Assembly (NCBI GenBank): GCA_018268015.1
Contig: JAFDXJ010000036.1
Location: 1-64,000, forward strand
From: Bacteroidota bacterium
GTDB taxonomy: Bacteria > Bacteroidota > Bacteroidia > Chitinophagales > Chitinophagaceae
DNA: 64,000 bases
Reading direction: 5' to 3'
The translations under genes and the position numbers were made by a program. This document shows, piece by piece, positions 36,501-45,118 of the stretch. How positions within the stretch are numbered: the stretch's first letter is position 1; every line of letters begins with the position of its first letter. The notes beneath the pieces were generated by a model that was not told where the DNA came from, made no database searches, and was given only the letters and a program-made list of their open reading frames with translations.

Positions 36501-38672
36501 TGCCTGGGTGCTTACATCCAATAAACTAAATAAGGATGTATTAGGCAGACGTGGTGGAGCATTATTCACCATAGAAACTGTACTTCTTGTATAGGCTTCT
36601 TGCGAATAACCCGCACGATCATACATTCCTGATTTTAATGTATCCAAATGTTTATTAAGCGCATTAGCATTCCTTTCAGCAATTGACTTATTTTGTTTTA
36701 AGTTAAAGGCAATTGGCTTGTCAGTAACCAAAGATTTATAACTATTAGTTGGCTGTGTCGTTTCATGCAGGGTAGGCGTAGGATTGTAAGGTGAAGTATT
36801 TTGTTGTTCTCCTCCATCCACATCTCCCCATAGAAATACTACAACAGGTAAATCTTCTTTTTGCCATTGAAGTAATGCAACTAAAAGCTGGTTGATTGAA
36901 TCTTGTGCAATGAGTTTGTCTTGATTTCCTTTTTCACGAATCGAGCGTTCACGGTAAGCGGTTACATTGCTAACATAAGGATCAGGCAAAGTAGGTAAAT
37001 AATGCAAGAGGCCAAAAGACAACAAAAGAACTGTTTTTGATAATATACCGGGTACATCCAATTCTCCGTATAACAAGAATCCGGCTATTGGCGATACTGT
37101 AAGTAATGCATTGTTTAATCCAATTGCTTTGGGTATAAAATATACTGGGGTATTGGGTTGTGCATTATTATCTGTCAGCAAATTATTATCATATAACATG
37201 ATCAAATTTTTGCTATCAGAAAAGCTAAGAATAAAGAAGGTCGTTTTACTTTTCAAGTCGAAAGGCATAGCTGCAACATCTACAGGCTTATCTATGTCGG
37301 CATAGCAATCTGTAAATGTCATGATGGATTCATTCCCTGTTTGAATACTGTTGTAGAAAAAAAGGAAATGATCAGTAAACTCAAGTTGAATTTTATTCCA
37401 ATTATTTTTTTTGTTTTTCCATAATGGATATTCCTGTTTTGCAAAATTTCCAAATGCGTCAGTGTCTGTAATAGATATCCGTCCCGGCTCTGCCAATAAC
37501 CAGGGTGACCTTAATTGAATCCATACTTCATTTTGCAAATGAATATCTGATAAACCTTTCCATGTCACTTCTATCCCGGTTTTTAAATTCATCATTAAAG
37601 CCCCTGCTCCATTAGCTTCCAGTGTATTTTGAATATCTATCCGGGCACAACTAAAACTCCAGGCGGCCTGACTGATGGCGGCTTTCCCTCTAAGAGGGAT
37701 AACTATTGATGCTGATTTAATGTTGAATGATGTGGCATTTACCTGAAAAGGTATCAGTACCCTGTTCATCTGTGATAAATAAAAAGCAGGCACTTCAGGC
37801 TCATAGGTAAATTGATTGTCTTGCTCATATAATTTCCAGCTTGCATCACCGGCGGATGTAATATGCGCACCCGTATGACTAAAATAAAAAGAAATTTTTT
37901 CAGGTAAATTGATGGTTGCATTTTTTGCATCTATTCCAATATTTCCCGGTGCTTCTCCTGAAGCAATTTGTGGCGAGAGTATTAAATCAACAGTAACCAT
38001 TATACCTGGGGAAACCTGGATGACTTCATTTTGTAAACTGATATTTTGAGAAAATACGATTGATCCACTTTTCAACTTCAATCCGATAAATTCATCGTCA
38101 GGAGCATCATGGGTAAATAATGCAGCATTGATCCAGGCACTGCCTTCCGGTATTGTGAATTTACCATACTGAGTATTGATGGGAGACAAAAGTGGTACAT
38201 TCAATGGCAGGATGATAGCAGGCTGGCTTGCTCCCTGCAAGTATATCTTTACCCCTTTTTCAACTTTGTAAATATCATACCAAATCGGCCTTCCATGTGT
38301 TCCTGTGATTGGTCCAATGGTTGCAGATACCAAAGCGCCTCTTGCCCATTCCGGTGCGCTGCTTTTTATTTGGCTTGTATGAAAGGGAACTTCTCTTCGA
38401 AATACCCTTATTGCAGAAGATTCTTTTTCCGTACCGGGCTGAGTAAATAATGCCTGTAAAGACTGCGATTGCTCATCTCTTATTTTCCCGGAAACAGGCT
38501 TTTGAATTTTTTCAAAAAGGAAAGGATGACTCATACTATGCCCCTGTTGATTGGAGAATATTGCTGATGCCATTCTTTCTTTTAAACTATTTAACTGGCT
38601 TTGTTCATTTTCCCCATTATCAAATTCAGTGGATATTTGACCTAGAACTTGCAACAACAATTCTTCATTCAT
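33537..38672 (-). CDS. giant protein of unknown function (1711 residues), first gene of a tandem pair
   Basis: No family recognised. The ATG at 38672 (MNEELLLQVLGQI) is preferred over an alternative start 19 codons earlier. There is no signal peptide. The first 500 residues look beta-rich. Around residues 575-650 lies a stretch with hydrophobic LLLSFGLLHYLP and VVVFLWGDVDGG. The middle holds RFVRIFTVPQISWEPLFNIP near residue 800. The last 180 residues (from about 1531) are a run of short amphipathic, Gly-rich beta strands such as LYLKLGFGVELMVG and VSVYYGVGIEMSL, like an extended beta-solenoid or barrel. The second giant gene follows after 19 bases. A structural or secreted-particle role is only a guess. 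Confidence 0.85.
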   Translation of the reverse strand: MNEELLLQVLGQISTEFDNGENEQSQLNSLKERMASAIFSNQQGHSMSHPFLFEKIQKPVSGKIRDEQSQSLQALFTQPGTEKESSAIRVFRREVPFHTSQIKSSAPEWARGALVSATIGPITGTHGRPIWYDIYKVEKGVKIYLQGASQPAIILPLNVPLLSPINTQYGKFTIPEGSAWINAALFTHDAPDDEFIGLKLKSGSIVFSQNISLQNEVIQVSPGIMVTVDLILSPQIASGEAPGNIGIDAKNATINLPEKISFYFSHTGAHITSAGDASWKLYEQDNQFTYEPEVPAFYLSQMNRVLIPFQVNATSFNIKSASIVIPLRGKAAISQAAWSFSCARIDIQNTLEANGAGALMMNLKTGIEVTWKGLSDIHLQNEVWIQLRSPWLLAEPGRISITDTDAFGNFAKQEYPLWKNKKNNWNKIQLEFTDHFLFFYNSIQTGNESIMTFTDCYADIDKPVDVAAMPFDLKSKTTFFILSFSDSKNLIMLYDNNLLTDNNAQPNTPVYFIPKAIGLNNALLTVSPIAGFLLYGELDVPGILSKTVLLLSFGLLHYLPTLPDPYVSNVTAYRERSIREKGNQDKLIAQDSINQLLVALLQWQKEDLPVVVFLWGDVDGGEQQNTSPYNPTPTLHETTQPTNSYKSLVTDKPIAFNLKQNKSIAERNANALNKHLDTLKSGMYDRAGYSQEAYTRSTVSMVNNAPPRLPNTSLFSLLDVSTQADLLGINIGFTDERLIFGEKYVIEDNDEQENPFAIQGMDVVATSRFVRIFTVPQISWEPLFNIPAADINNPPTPWDPPLGVLKFDDDGLPAIIGNTGTKPVTMAPIPAVKELTDQYPSDSHFKAWSIFTLPNGMTSIGRYDQENHYYPTPNTKGAQIELLKAAFGNGTQAGWQIITRAGKNPNEGNTVFEGQTFQNSNVHHIYVNGSWSILGKTPTEIFNNEFGVNGLIQRGIPLERYDFTGYGAQVFSSWLNKKAEIAQVSQAIFDVWRGRVAKEIIQVRSIIYPWGIRVVRTITMHRGSTGFEYRVDSGWRADSDGVYDFKTLAEPSIDYDFHPGLVKGVFNVKNIVENDLAPLEENWFKNYGVYIDNNTGLAVSVGAGVNLKVEMVPVYFDADVYITDIDGTTKDAHGVPVGRLVPSKKMIGYLQVAPKGVILSPEFFSKVLNIQNGLGGPVDCMVNIHGSGQKMRVSRVEVNHSLNTSGKIVFATAVEGMPVLPKDGSWSLAKHIKSSKEVVPVTETAISLIRQGLLINGIVTDQSHPKEITAIPELFKNAEDRETQYAFLQNTDTQKILFRNPFFKMGEALLHSTMPDLGDAYKLLNSKGLFPNLDGLEKIDFDAAGCATKIIEEGFQMVDKAATNIAKMLQQKFQNFSFTFIDKPGILKVYIEYAATDADGNKTSDGILNVDINSQVNNWVNKMNDVTMVVDLVGMERLFMISGKFDTAKGESPEFKGPKLIPGHGLKPIIDILEILEMIGTSNDYADIVKKGLQIAMSNSPNNWEYKFQADKEIPVLQFPPAYLDGPTTPLRLKANMKLGVYFNMGMELPPAGLPALSAGAFIEFGAELHVMCVSLAAATIYAVGQVNLKISADTIKGPGLYLKLGFGVELMVGIPVVGNVSVYYGVGIEMSLDTTQITVAAFITFKGRAEIFGGIVTIQILIEASGKIHKEIGSGRTDCIAQVSFRIDISIVFVINIHETETWQETRQIA

Positions 38673-38831
38673 AAAATTAATTTTTAAAAAAGAGTAAAAA
38701 TGAAAATCAAATAAGGTGGGGAATAGCAATATAACTCAACTACCTGAATAATTCAAGTGAAGGTTCTCAATTTTAAAAAAATAATTTTTCTTTAACCAAA
38801 TTAAATATGATTCACCTTTTTTTGATTCATT

Positions 38832-38839
38832 TACTTTTG
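38832..38839 (+). promoter_or_regulatory. -7 box TACTTTTG for the VanZ-like gene
   Basis: Exact TAnnTTTG match 10 bases before the ATG at 38850. Confidence 0.45.
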
Positions 38840-38849
38840 CAACAAAAAA

Positions 38850-39257
38850 ATGCGAAACCTGAGGTTTTTTCTTCCGGCCATTGGCTGGCTCATTATAACA
38901 ACAACTTTACTGATTATTCCAGGAAATGATCTCCCCAAAAACGAATTTCTCCAGTTGATTCATTTTGATAAGTGGGTTCATATTGGATTATTTTGTGGCT
39001 TAAATTTTCTATTCATCCTGGGGCTCATACAAAAAGGTACGTTTTCAAAAAAAACATTCATAATTTGTTCGATTGCTTGTGTACTTTATGGAATTACTAT
39101 GGAATATGTGCAAAAATATTTTGCCTTTGAGAGAAGTTTTGATATTACAGACATTTTAGCGGATACCGTTGGTGTTGTGATAGGGTATTTTGTTGCGATA
39201 TATATGTATAACAAAAAAATAGGCCCCTGTAGAAACAGGAGCCGCAACCAAAACTAA
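38850..39257 (+). CDS. VanZ-like membrane protein
   Basis: 135 residues with four hydrophobic segments (about 5-24, 43-63, 70-86, 103-122). FDKWVHIGLFCGL near residue 40 and the DITDILADTVGVVIGY block near residue 98 are the VanZ-family marks. VanZ gives low-level teicoplanin resistance in enterococci, but most chromosomal relatives have no known role. The last codons overlap a minus-strand terminator-like hairpin. Confidence 0.88.
   Translation: MRNLRFFLPAIGWLIITTTLLIIPGNDLPKNEFLQLIHFDKWVHIGLFCGLNFLFILGLIQKGTFSKKTFIICSIACVLYGITMEYVQKYFAFERSFDITDILADTVGVVIGYFVAIYMYNKKIGPCRNRSRNQN
39212..39243 (-). terminator. minus-strand terminator overlapping the end of the VanZ-like gene
   Basis: On the minus strand GGCTCCTGT and ACAGGGGCC form a nine-pair stem with loop TTCT, followed by TATTTTTTT. 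One pair is G-U in the minus RNA but C/A in the plus RNA, which favours the minus strand. It is 400 bases past the beta-barrel gene, which already has a terminator. Confidence 0.6.
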
Positions 39258-39593
39258 CTGCTTATGAGAAAATTTAATATCGTTGAATCATTTTAATCTT
39301 ATTTCTTATAATGTTTGCAAACCAAATGCCAGAAAATTTTAATTAATTGTTAATGGCTATATTCTCTCAAACTTTGTTCTACAAATTTCTAAATTAATTT
39401 CTAAATAGAATTATAAAATAGTCATTCATAAAAAATCTTACAACCATACGATTTTTTTCAAGAATGCCGGAATGCTTGTAGAATCAATGGTTACAGGAGA
39501 TATATAGTAACAAATAATATATAAGGGCTTTTATTTTTTACTCTTTTTTGACAAATAGAGCCAATAAGGATCCGGTAAAAGTTGATTGAAATA
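39258..39593. other. AT-rich intergenic region, no gene seen
   Basis: About 340 bases between convergent genes with stops in all frames. If the minus-strand terminator at 39212-39243 belongs to a small RNA, its body would lie here. Confidence 0.4.
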
Positions 39594-39626
39594 AAAAACA
39601 GTGCTCAAAAAAGAACACTGTTTTTT
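39594..39626. terminator. terminator after the beta-barrel gene
   Basis: AAACAGTG and CACTGTTT form the stem, extended past one mismatch by TC/GA, around an A-rich loop. T or A runs stand on both sides, so it can work in both directions. Confidence 0.7.
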
Positions 39627-39645
39627 TAATTTAGAAATTTGATCG

Positions 39646-40383
39646 TCAGATATGAAAGAGATAAGCAACAGTAATCGTAAGCGCTCCGGTATGATCTGAA
39701 CCATTCGCCGTATCTTTTTGAATTGTTGTAAGGCCATAATTTCCGCCCACTACAAATCGTAATATACTTTTTGACATGTCAAAAGAAATACCGAGACCGC
39801 CTTGAACACCATAATTAAATGACTTAATATCATCCTTAATATTTGTTGTATGATCAAAGCTTTGTGTAGGGGATACCGGGATCGTTAATTGTTCGTCTAA
39901 GTAAATCATCCCTTCACCACTTGAAACATTTTTTGCACGTAATAAGAACCCTCCATACACACCTGCCTGTAACAGGAAATGCATTTTAGATAGTGAACTA
40001 AAGGTATAAGTGGCCATAACCGGCACCTCAGCATAGTTCATAACAGCTATGTTGCTGAAATCTGCATATAAATATGTAGGTATAGGTGGATTATTAGGAT
40101 TTGGAATAGCCTGTGCCCCGATACGTTTTCCTCCCTGCGAAGCAAAATTCAATTCTCCCGTTAGGGCAAAATTCTCAGAAAGATGAACATCGGCTACCAA
40201 ACCCATATAAGGACCTGAACGGGATTTCCAGTTATTATCCAATGGATTATCCCCTTTTGATTTTAAATTGGGAATACTTACCCCGGCTTTAGCACCTAAT
40301 GAAATGGATACCTGGGCAAAAGTATTATTGCTGAATAATACCAGGCATGCAAATGCCATGACAATTACTAAAATTCTTTTCAT
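39646..40383 (-). CDS. outer-membrane beta-barrel protein (PorT/OMP_b-brl family)
   Basis: 245 residues with a signal peptide (MKRILVIVMAFACLVLFSNNTFAQ). The mature part begins VSISLGAKAGVSIPNL and alternates amphipathic strands with turns, ending in a strand that finishes YLFHI. This matches the small eight-stranded outer-membrane barrels common in Bacteroidota; function unknown. It is the third gene of a minus-strand run after the M23 peptidase and the EF-hand-like protein. Confidence 0.85.
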   Translation of the reverse strand: MKRILVIVMAFACLVLFSNNTFAQVSISLGAKAGVSIPNLKSKGDNPLDNNWKSRSGPYMGLVADVHLSENFALTGELNFASQGGKRIGAQAIPNPNNPPIPTYLYADFSNIAVMNYAEVPVMATYTFSSLSKMHFLLQAGVYGGFLLRAKNVSSGEGMIYLDEQLTIPVSPTQSFDHTTNIKDDIKSFNYGVQGGLGISFDMSKSILRFVVGGNYGLTTIQKDTANGSDHTGALTITVAYLFHI

Positions 40384-40416
40384 ACATAGACAGTTTTAGG
40401 TTGATTGTGATATAGA

Positions 40417-40980
40417 TTATTTAAAAAGATTTTTCACTTTATCCAAAATACCGCCACCCTCATTACTACCTCCTTTGAGCATGGACATCAGGTCTTGTAA
40501 GTCTGTATCTCCATCTCCGTCGGCATCAAAAGCGCCACTTTTAAACTTATCCATTAATGATTGCACATTTAATCCGGCTGATTTTCCTCCGGTTAATTTG
40601 TTGAAAATACCTTGAAGATCAAATTGACTATCATTGGGATCATTTGTTTTATGAACGAGGTTCTTTAATACATCCGGTATCAAGCCTGAAGCCATTCCGG
40701 AAGCTTGTGACTGTTCTAATCCAAATTGATTTTGTAATTGCTCTTGAAAACCATTTTGAATATTTTGTGCAACTGCATTTTGTGTTACTTCCTGTTTCCC
40801 ACTAAACATGGAAAGCAGGTCCTTGATTTTACCATCAGAAATGGCTTGCTGAATACCACTCAATACTGAATTAGAAGCAAGATTGATTGCTTCGTTATTT
40901 TTTTCATTTGGAATAGCATTATTATTAATTATTGCATTTCCTGCCTGATTCCTGATGAGGTCTGTCAATTGTTCTAACAT
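40417..40980 (-). CDS. DUF937-like protein with an EF-hand/dockerin-type calcium loop
   Basis: 187 residues, no signal peptide. The first part is helical and rich in Asn/Gln (MLEQLTDLIRNQAGNAI...), resembling DUF937/YidB-like proteins. Near residue 150 is a single loop DADGDGDTDLQDL, which has the spacing of Asp residues seen in calcium-binding EF-hand or dockerin loops, followed by a Gly-rich linker and a short C-terminal helix (KVKNLFK). Function unknown. It lies 57 bases after the M23 gene and 33 before the barrel gene. Confidence 0.75.
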   Translation of the reverse strand: MLEQLTDLIRNQAGNAIINNNAIPNEKNNEAINLASNSVLSGIQQAISDGKIKDLLSMFSGKQEVTQNAVAQNIQNGFQEQLQNQFGLEQSQASGMASGLIPDVLKNLVHKTNDPNDSQFDLQGIFNKLTGGKSAGLNVQSLMDKFKSGAFDADGDGDTDLQDLMSMLKGGSNEGGGILDKVKNLFK

Positions 40981-41037
40981 ATTTGTATATTTTTTTTGGA
41001 AAATTAAAACTTTCTTCTCATTGCCGGGTAGATATTT

Positions 41038-42009
41038 TTAGTCAAGGCTCTGATTTCCGGCAGCTGCTTGTTTCAAAATACGGTCATATTGTTCAGGTGT
41101 CAGGTCATTATAAAAAAAGTAAACCGGATCAATGGGCTGGCCGTTTTTATGTACTTCATAATGACAATGCGGGCCTGTGCTTTTTCCTGTACTACCAACA
41201 TATCCTATTACTTCACCCCGTTTTACATATGCTCCCACCTTTGCTTTTATCTTGTACATATGCCCATATAAAGTTTCATACCCGAATCCATGATCTATAA
41301 CTACATGATTGCCGTAGCCTCCGGCATTAAAGTCTGCTTGTGTAACACGACCATCTGCAGTAGCATAAATGGGTGTCCCCTGGGGTGCAGCAAAATCCAA
41401 TCCTGCATGAAATTTGGCAACTTTATACACCGGGTCTATGCGTGTTCCAAACCCGGAAGCTATACGGGTAAGGGATTTATTACTTACAGGCTGGATGGCC
41501 GGAATAGCTGCTAATAATTTCTGCTTATTTTTAAGCATTTCATTGATATCATTATAAGAAATGTTCTGATAAGCAGCCAACAAGGAAAGCCTGTTCAATT
41601 GTGTTTGAATACTTTGCACTAAATCATTTTTACTCATGCTTTGCACCAACTGGACTTCCTTTTTATCTTCCATTTTTTTCTGCCTGGAGCTATCAGGAAT
41701 GGGGCTAGATTCAAATATTGCCCGATAAACTTCATTATCACGAGTTTCTAATTCCGTCATTTGTCCTCTCAGTTCTTCAACTCTTTTTTCAAGAATGGCG
41801 TAATTTTCTTTCAGGTCTTCATTTTCATTCCTTAATAATTTTTCCTTTGGTGAATCCAGGTATTGAAATGAAATAAAAACAATAATACTTGCGATTACTA
41901 TGGACAATGCCATGAAGCCAAAAAAACGAAGGAGTTTCACCCTGAAAGGCGTCTCAAACTTTTCGTACCTTAATGTATTGCTGTCAAAATAAAACCTGAC
42001 TTTTTTCAT
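41038..42009 (-). CDS. M23-family cell-wall peptidase with membrane anchor
   Basis: 323 residues: a basic cytoplasmic start, one membrane helix (about 28-50), a coiled coil (about 55-95) and an M23/LytM domain (about 190-300). The zinc ligands are in HAGLDFA (H201, D205) and HCHYEVH near 283, so the domain looks catalytically active. Such enzymes cut peptidoglycan cross-bridges or regulate other hydrolases during growth and division. It heads a three-gene run and is divergent from alaS. Confidence 0.92.
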   Translation of the reverse strand: MKKVRFYFDSNTLRYEKFETPFRVKLLRFFGFMALSIVIASIIVFISFQYLDSPKEKLLRNENEDLKENYAILEKRVEELRGQMTELETRDNEVYRAIFESSPIPDSSRQKKMEDKKEVQLVQSMSKNDLVQSIQTQLNRLSLLAAYQNISYNDINEMLKNKQKLLAAIPAIQPVSNKSLTRIASGFGTRIDPVYKVAKFHAGLDFAAPQGTPIYATADGRVTQADFNAGGYGNHVVIDHGFGYETLYGHMYKIKAKVGAYVKRGEVIGYVGSTGKSTGPHCHYEVHKNGQPIDPVYFFYNDLTPEQYDRILKQAAAGNQSLD

Positions 42010-42076
42010 GTGCTCATTTCGATTTCCATTGAAGAAAGAAGTTCCTTGTCGAATTTTTCCAGAATGGCGAATTCAT

Positions 42077-42084
42077 TAACTTTG
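42077..42084 (+). promoter_or_regulatory. -7 box TAACTTTG for alaS
   Basis: Exact TAnnTTTG match about 60 bases before the alaS ATG. Confidence 0.5.
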
Positions 42085-42097
42085 CAACCTTTACAAA

Positions 42098-42105
42098 CAA
42101 AGGTA
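42098..42105 (-). promoter_or_regulatory. -7 box TACCTTTG for the M23 operon
   Basis: Exact match on the minus strand, about 90 bases before the M23 ATG and only 13 bases from the alaS box, so the two transcripts overlap at their 5' ends. Confidence 0.5.
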
Positions 42106-42145
42106 ATTCTTCTCTTTTGGAGGAAATTATTTTTTAATAAATTAT

Positions 42146-44779
42146 ATGATTACGAGTGATAAAATCCGCCGTCAGTTCTTAGATTTTTTTATTTCAAAAG
42201 GGCATCACATTGTTCCTTCAGCGCCCATTGTAGTAAAGAATGACCCTACCTTACTTTTTAATAATGCCGGCATGAATCAGTTTAAAGATTTTTTCCTCGG
42301 TCATAAAAAATCTCCCTACCCACGAATTGCTGATACTCAAAAATGTTTAAGAGTAAGTGGTAAACACAATGACCTGGAAGAAGTGGGTGTAGATACGTAT
42401 CATCACACGATGTTTGAAATGTTGGGCAATTGGAGTTTTGGTGATTATTTTAAAAAAGAAGCCATATCCTGGAGCTGGGAATTACTTACAAAAATCTATC
42501 AATTAGATACCTCCAGATTATATGTAACCGTTTTTGAAGGCGATGAAATGGAACAATTACCAAAAGATGAAGAGGCGCTACATGAATGGAAGAAATGGTT
42601 GCCGGAAGACAGAATTCTTTGGGGAAATAAAAAAGACAATTTCTGGGAAATGGGTGATACAGGACCTTGTGGCCCATGTACTGAAATTCATTTCGATTGC
42701 AGGAGTGATATAGAAAGAAAGAAAACAGATGGCAAGGGACTGGTTAATGCCGGACATCCTGAAGTAATTGAAATATGGAACAATGTTTTCATTCAATATA
42801 ACCGTCTGAAAAATGGAGCTTTAAATTCATTACCTGAAAAGCATGTAGATACCGGTATGGGTTTTGAAAGATTAACACGTGTTATTCAGCAAAAAAATAG
42901 CAATTATGACACCGATATTTTTTTACCCACTATTCGAGAAACAGAAAAAATAGCCGGGAAAGAATATGATGGAAGCGATAGCAGGGAAGCTATTGCATTT
43001 AGGGTAATTGCTGATCATATTCGCGCCATTTCATTTACTATTGCTGACGGGCAATTGCCTTCCAATACCGGGGCAGGCTATGTGATACGAAGAATTTTGA
43101 GAAGAGCTGTAAGGTATTATTATTCTTGTCTTCAGGTAAATCATGCTTTATTATATCAACTCATTGAAGTGGTTGCCCAGCAATTTGAAACCGTGTTCCC
43201 GGAATTATTTCAGCAACGGGAATTTGTAAAGCGTGTGGTAAAAGAAGAAGAGGAAGCTTTTCTCAGAACACTGGAAAAAGGTTTAAGCAAAATGGATCAA
43301 CTGATTTCTTCCTTGAAAGAAGCAGGCCAGAACACCATCACAGGGTTTGATTGTTTTGAATTATTTGATACCTATGGATTTCCTATTGACCTCACCAGGT
43401 TAATTGCTACAGAAAATCATTTGACCATTGATGAGAAAGGTTTTGAAAAAAATATGCAGGCTCAAAAAGATCGCAGCCGTGCAGCCACCTCTATTGATGC
43501 AGGCGATTGGGAAGTGCTGGAAAATGCAGATTCTTCATTTGTGGGATATGATGCACTCTCTGTAGAAACCCACGTGATAAAATATAGAAAGATCAATGCC
43601 AAAGGAAAAACATCCTTTCAAATCGTATTAGAGAAAACCCCTTTTTATGCTGAGAGCGGAGGTCAGGTTGGTGACACCGGCGTATTACGATTTGATAATG
43701 AGGAAATCATTGTAACAGATACCAAAAAAGAAAATAATCTGATCATTCAGTTTGTTAATCAGTTACCTGAAAATATTCAGTCTACTGTTACTGCAATTGT
43801 AGATGTGGAGAAAAGGAAGCAAACGGCATTACATCATAGTGCCACACATTTATTACATGCTGCACTACGCAAAGTCCTGGGGCATCATATTGCCCAACAA
43901 GGCAGTCTGGTTACTTCAGAAAAGCTTCGTTTTGATTTCTCACACTTTGAAAAAATCAATGCGGATAACTTAAAGCTGATCGAACAAATGGTGAATGCAC
44001 GTATTCGTGAAAATATTCCTGTAACTACGCTTGTTTTGCCAAAGGATGAAGCATTGAAACTGGGTGCGATGGCTCTTTTTGGTGAGAAATATGGAGAAAT
44101 GGTGCGTGTGGTGGAAATGGATCCAACCTTCTCAATTGAATTATGCGGTGGCACTCATGTGCATGCTACAGGTGAAATTGGTTTCTTTAAAATCCTACAT
44201 GAAAGCGGGATCGCTGCAGGTGTAAGAAGAATAGAGGCCGTATGTGGTATGGCTGCCGAATCCACCCTCCATTTAGAAAGTGTAGAACTCAACGCATTGA
44301 AAGAATTATTAAGGAATCCTGCATCTCTTCAAGATGCGGTACATCATTTATTATCAGAAAATTCAATGCTTCAAAAGAAGATAGAAAGCATGGAGGCCAG
44401 AGAATTGCTTCAAATGAAAAATGAACTCAGCAATCAATTTGAAATGATTGAAAAGATTCCATTTCTAGGTAAAATATTGACGGCACAATCACCAGATAAT
44501 TTGAAGAAATTGGCTTTTTTTCTAGCTGCTGAAAAAGCCGGAGCAGTGATATTATTGATTGCAGATTATAGTGGCAAAGCTACAGTTGCACTTCATATAG
44601 ATGAAAATTTGATACCGGAAAGAATTCAGTCAGCAAATGAAATCATTAAACAACAAATTGCACCACTCATTCGAGGTGGCGGAGGTGGCCAAAAAAACTT
44701 CGCCAGTGCAGGAGGGCAGGATATAAATAGGTTTTTAGAAGTGATAGAACGAGTACGTGAATTGGTAGAGGGAAAATAA
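42146..44779 (+). CDS. alaS: alanyl-tRNA synthetase
   Basis: Charges tRNA-Ala. 877 residues, the full bacterial length. It has the class II catalytic core at the N-terminus (FNNAGMNQFKD near 38, GDTGPCGPCTEIHFD near 172), the editing domain with HHSATHLLHAAL near residue 555 and CGGTHVHATG near residue 667, and the C-Ala domain with the late GGGGGGQ-type block (RGGGGGQ) near 845. It starts with ATG after a -7 box. Confidence 0.98.
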   Translation: MITSDKIRRQFLDFFISKGHHIVPSAPIVVKNDPTLLFNNAGMNQFKDFFLGHKKSPYPRIADTQKCLRVSGKHNDLEEVGVDTYHHTMFEMLGNWSFGDYFKKEAISWSWELLTKIYQLDTSRLYVTVFEGDEMEQLPKDEEALHEWKKWLPEDRILWGNKKDNFWEMGDTGPCGPCTEIHFDCRSDIERKKTDGKGLVNAGHPEVIEIWNNVFIQYNRLKNGALNSLPEKHVDTGMGFERLTRVIQQKNSNYDTDIFLPTIRETEKIAGKEYDGSDSREAIAFRVIADHIRAISFTIADGQLPSNTGAGYVIRRILRRAVRYYYSCLQVNHALLYQLIEVVAQQFETVFPELFQQREFVKRVVKEEEEAFLRTLEKGLSKMDQLISSLKEAGQNTITGFDCFELFDTYGFPIDLTRLIATENHLTIDEKGFEKNMQAQKDRSRAATSIDAGDWEVLENADSSFVGYDALSVETHVIKYRKINAKGKTSFQIVLEKTPFYAESGGQVGDTGVLRFDNEEIIVTDTKKENNLIIQFVNQLPENIQSTVTAIVDVEKRKQTALHHSATHLLHAALRKVLGHHIAQQGSLVTSEKLRFDFSHFEKINADNLKLIEQMVNARIRENIPVTTLVLPKDEALKLGAMALFGEKYGEMVRVVEMDPTFSIELCGGTHVHATGEIGFFKILHESGIAAGVRRIEAVCGMAAESTLHLESVELNALKELLRNPASLQDAVHHLLSENSMLQKKIESMEARELLQMKNELSNQFEMIEKIPFLGKILTAQSPDNLKKLAFFLAAEKAGAVILLIADYSGKATVALHIDENLIPERIQSANEIIKQQIAPLIRGGGGGQKNFASAGGQDINRFLEVIERVRELVEGK

Positions 44780-45118
44780 TTATAGTTGTATTTAATTGTT
44801 CCCGTCAAATGCTATCAAAGTGATATCCTAAAAATTTCGAGACAATACCAGGATTGAGTATTCCCGGGAAAGTAAAACATCATTGTCAAAAACACTTCAA
44901 TTTTGTTCTTTGACTACATTGATCATTTCATGAATTGCCAGGTATAAAGTGGATATTTTTCAAAAGATTCAAAGCATATTCGGAGAAACAATTGTTGCTC
45001 AAAAATAAAGTCACATTTAATTTTTAAAGACTCATTGACAAGCCGGATGATATTGAAACCATTTGAATCCTACATCAAAGTATAGATATTGAAAATTATT
45101 TGAATGAGTAGGAAAAAG
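44780..45118. other. intergenic region between alaS and clpX, no feature seen
   Basis: About 340 bases between convergent genes. Stops occur in all frames, and I found no strong hairpin, tRNA-like fold or clear gene remnant. Confidence 0.4.

Noticed and set aside
38673..38729. Start of the 1711-residue giant protein 19 codons earlier
   Set aside because: The extension is rich in Phe/Leu with no function visible, while the ATG at 38672 begins a normal-looking polar start.
44880..45110. Possible transposase remnant between alaS and clpX
   Set aside because: Short translated stretches looked suggestive, but stops interrupt every frame and no inverted repeats or target duplications were seen.
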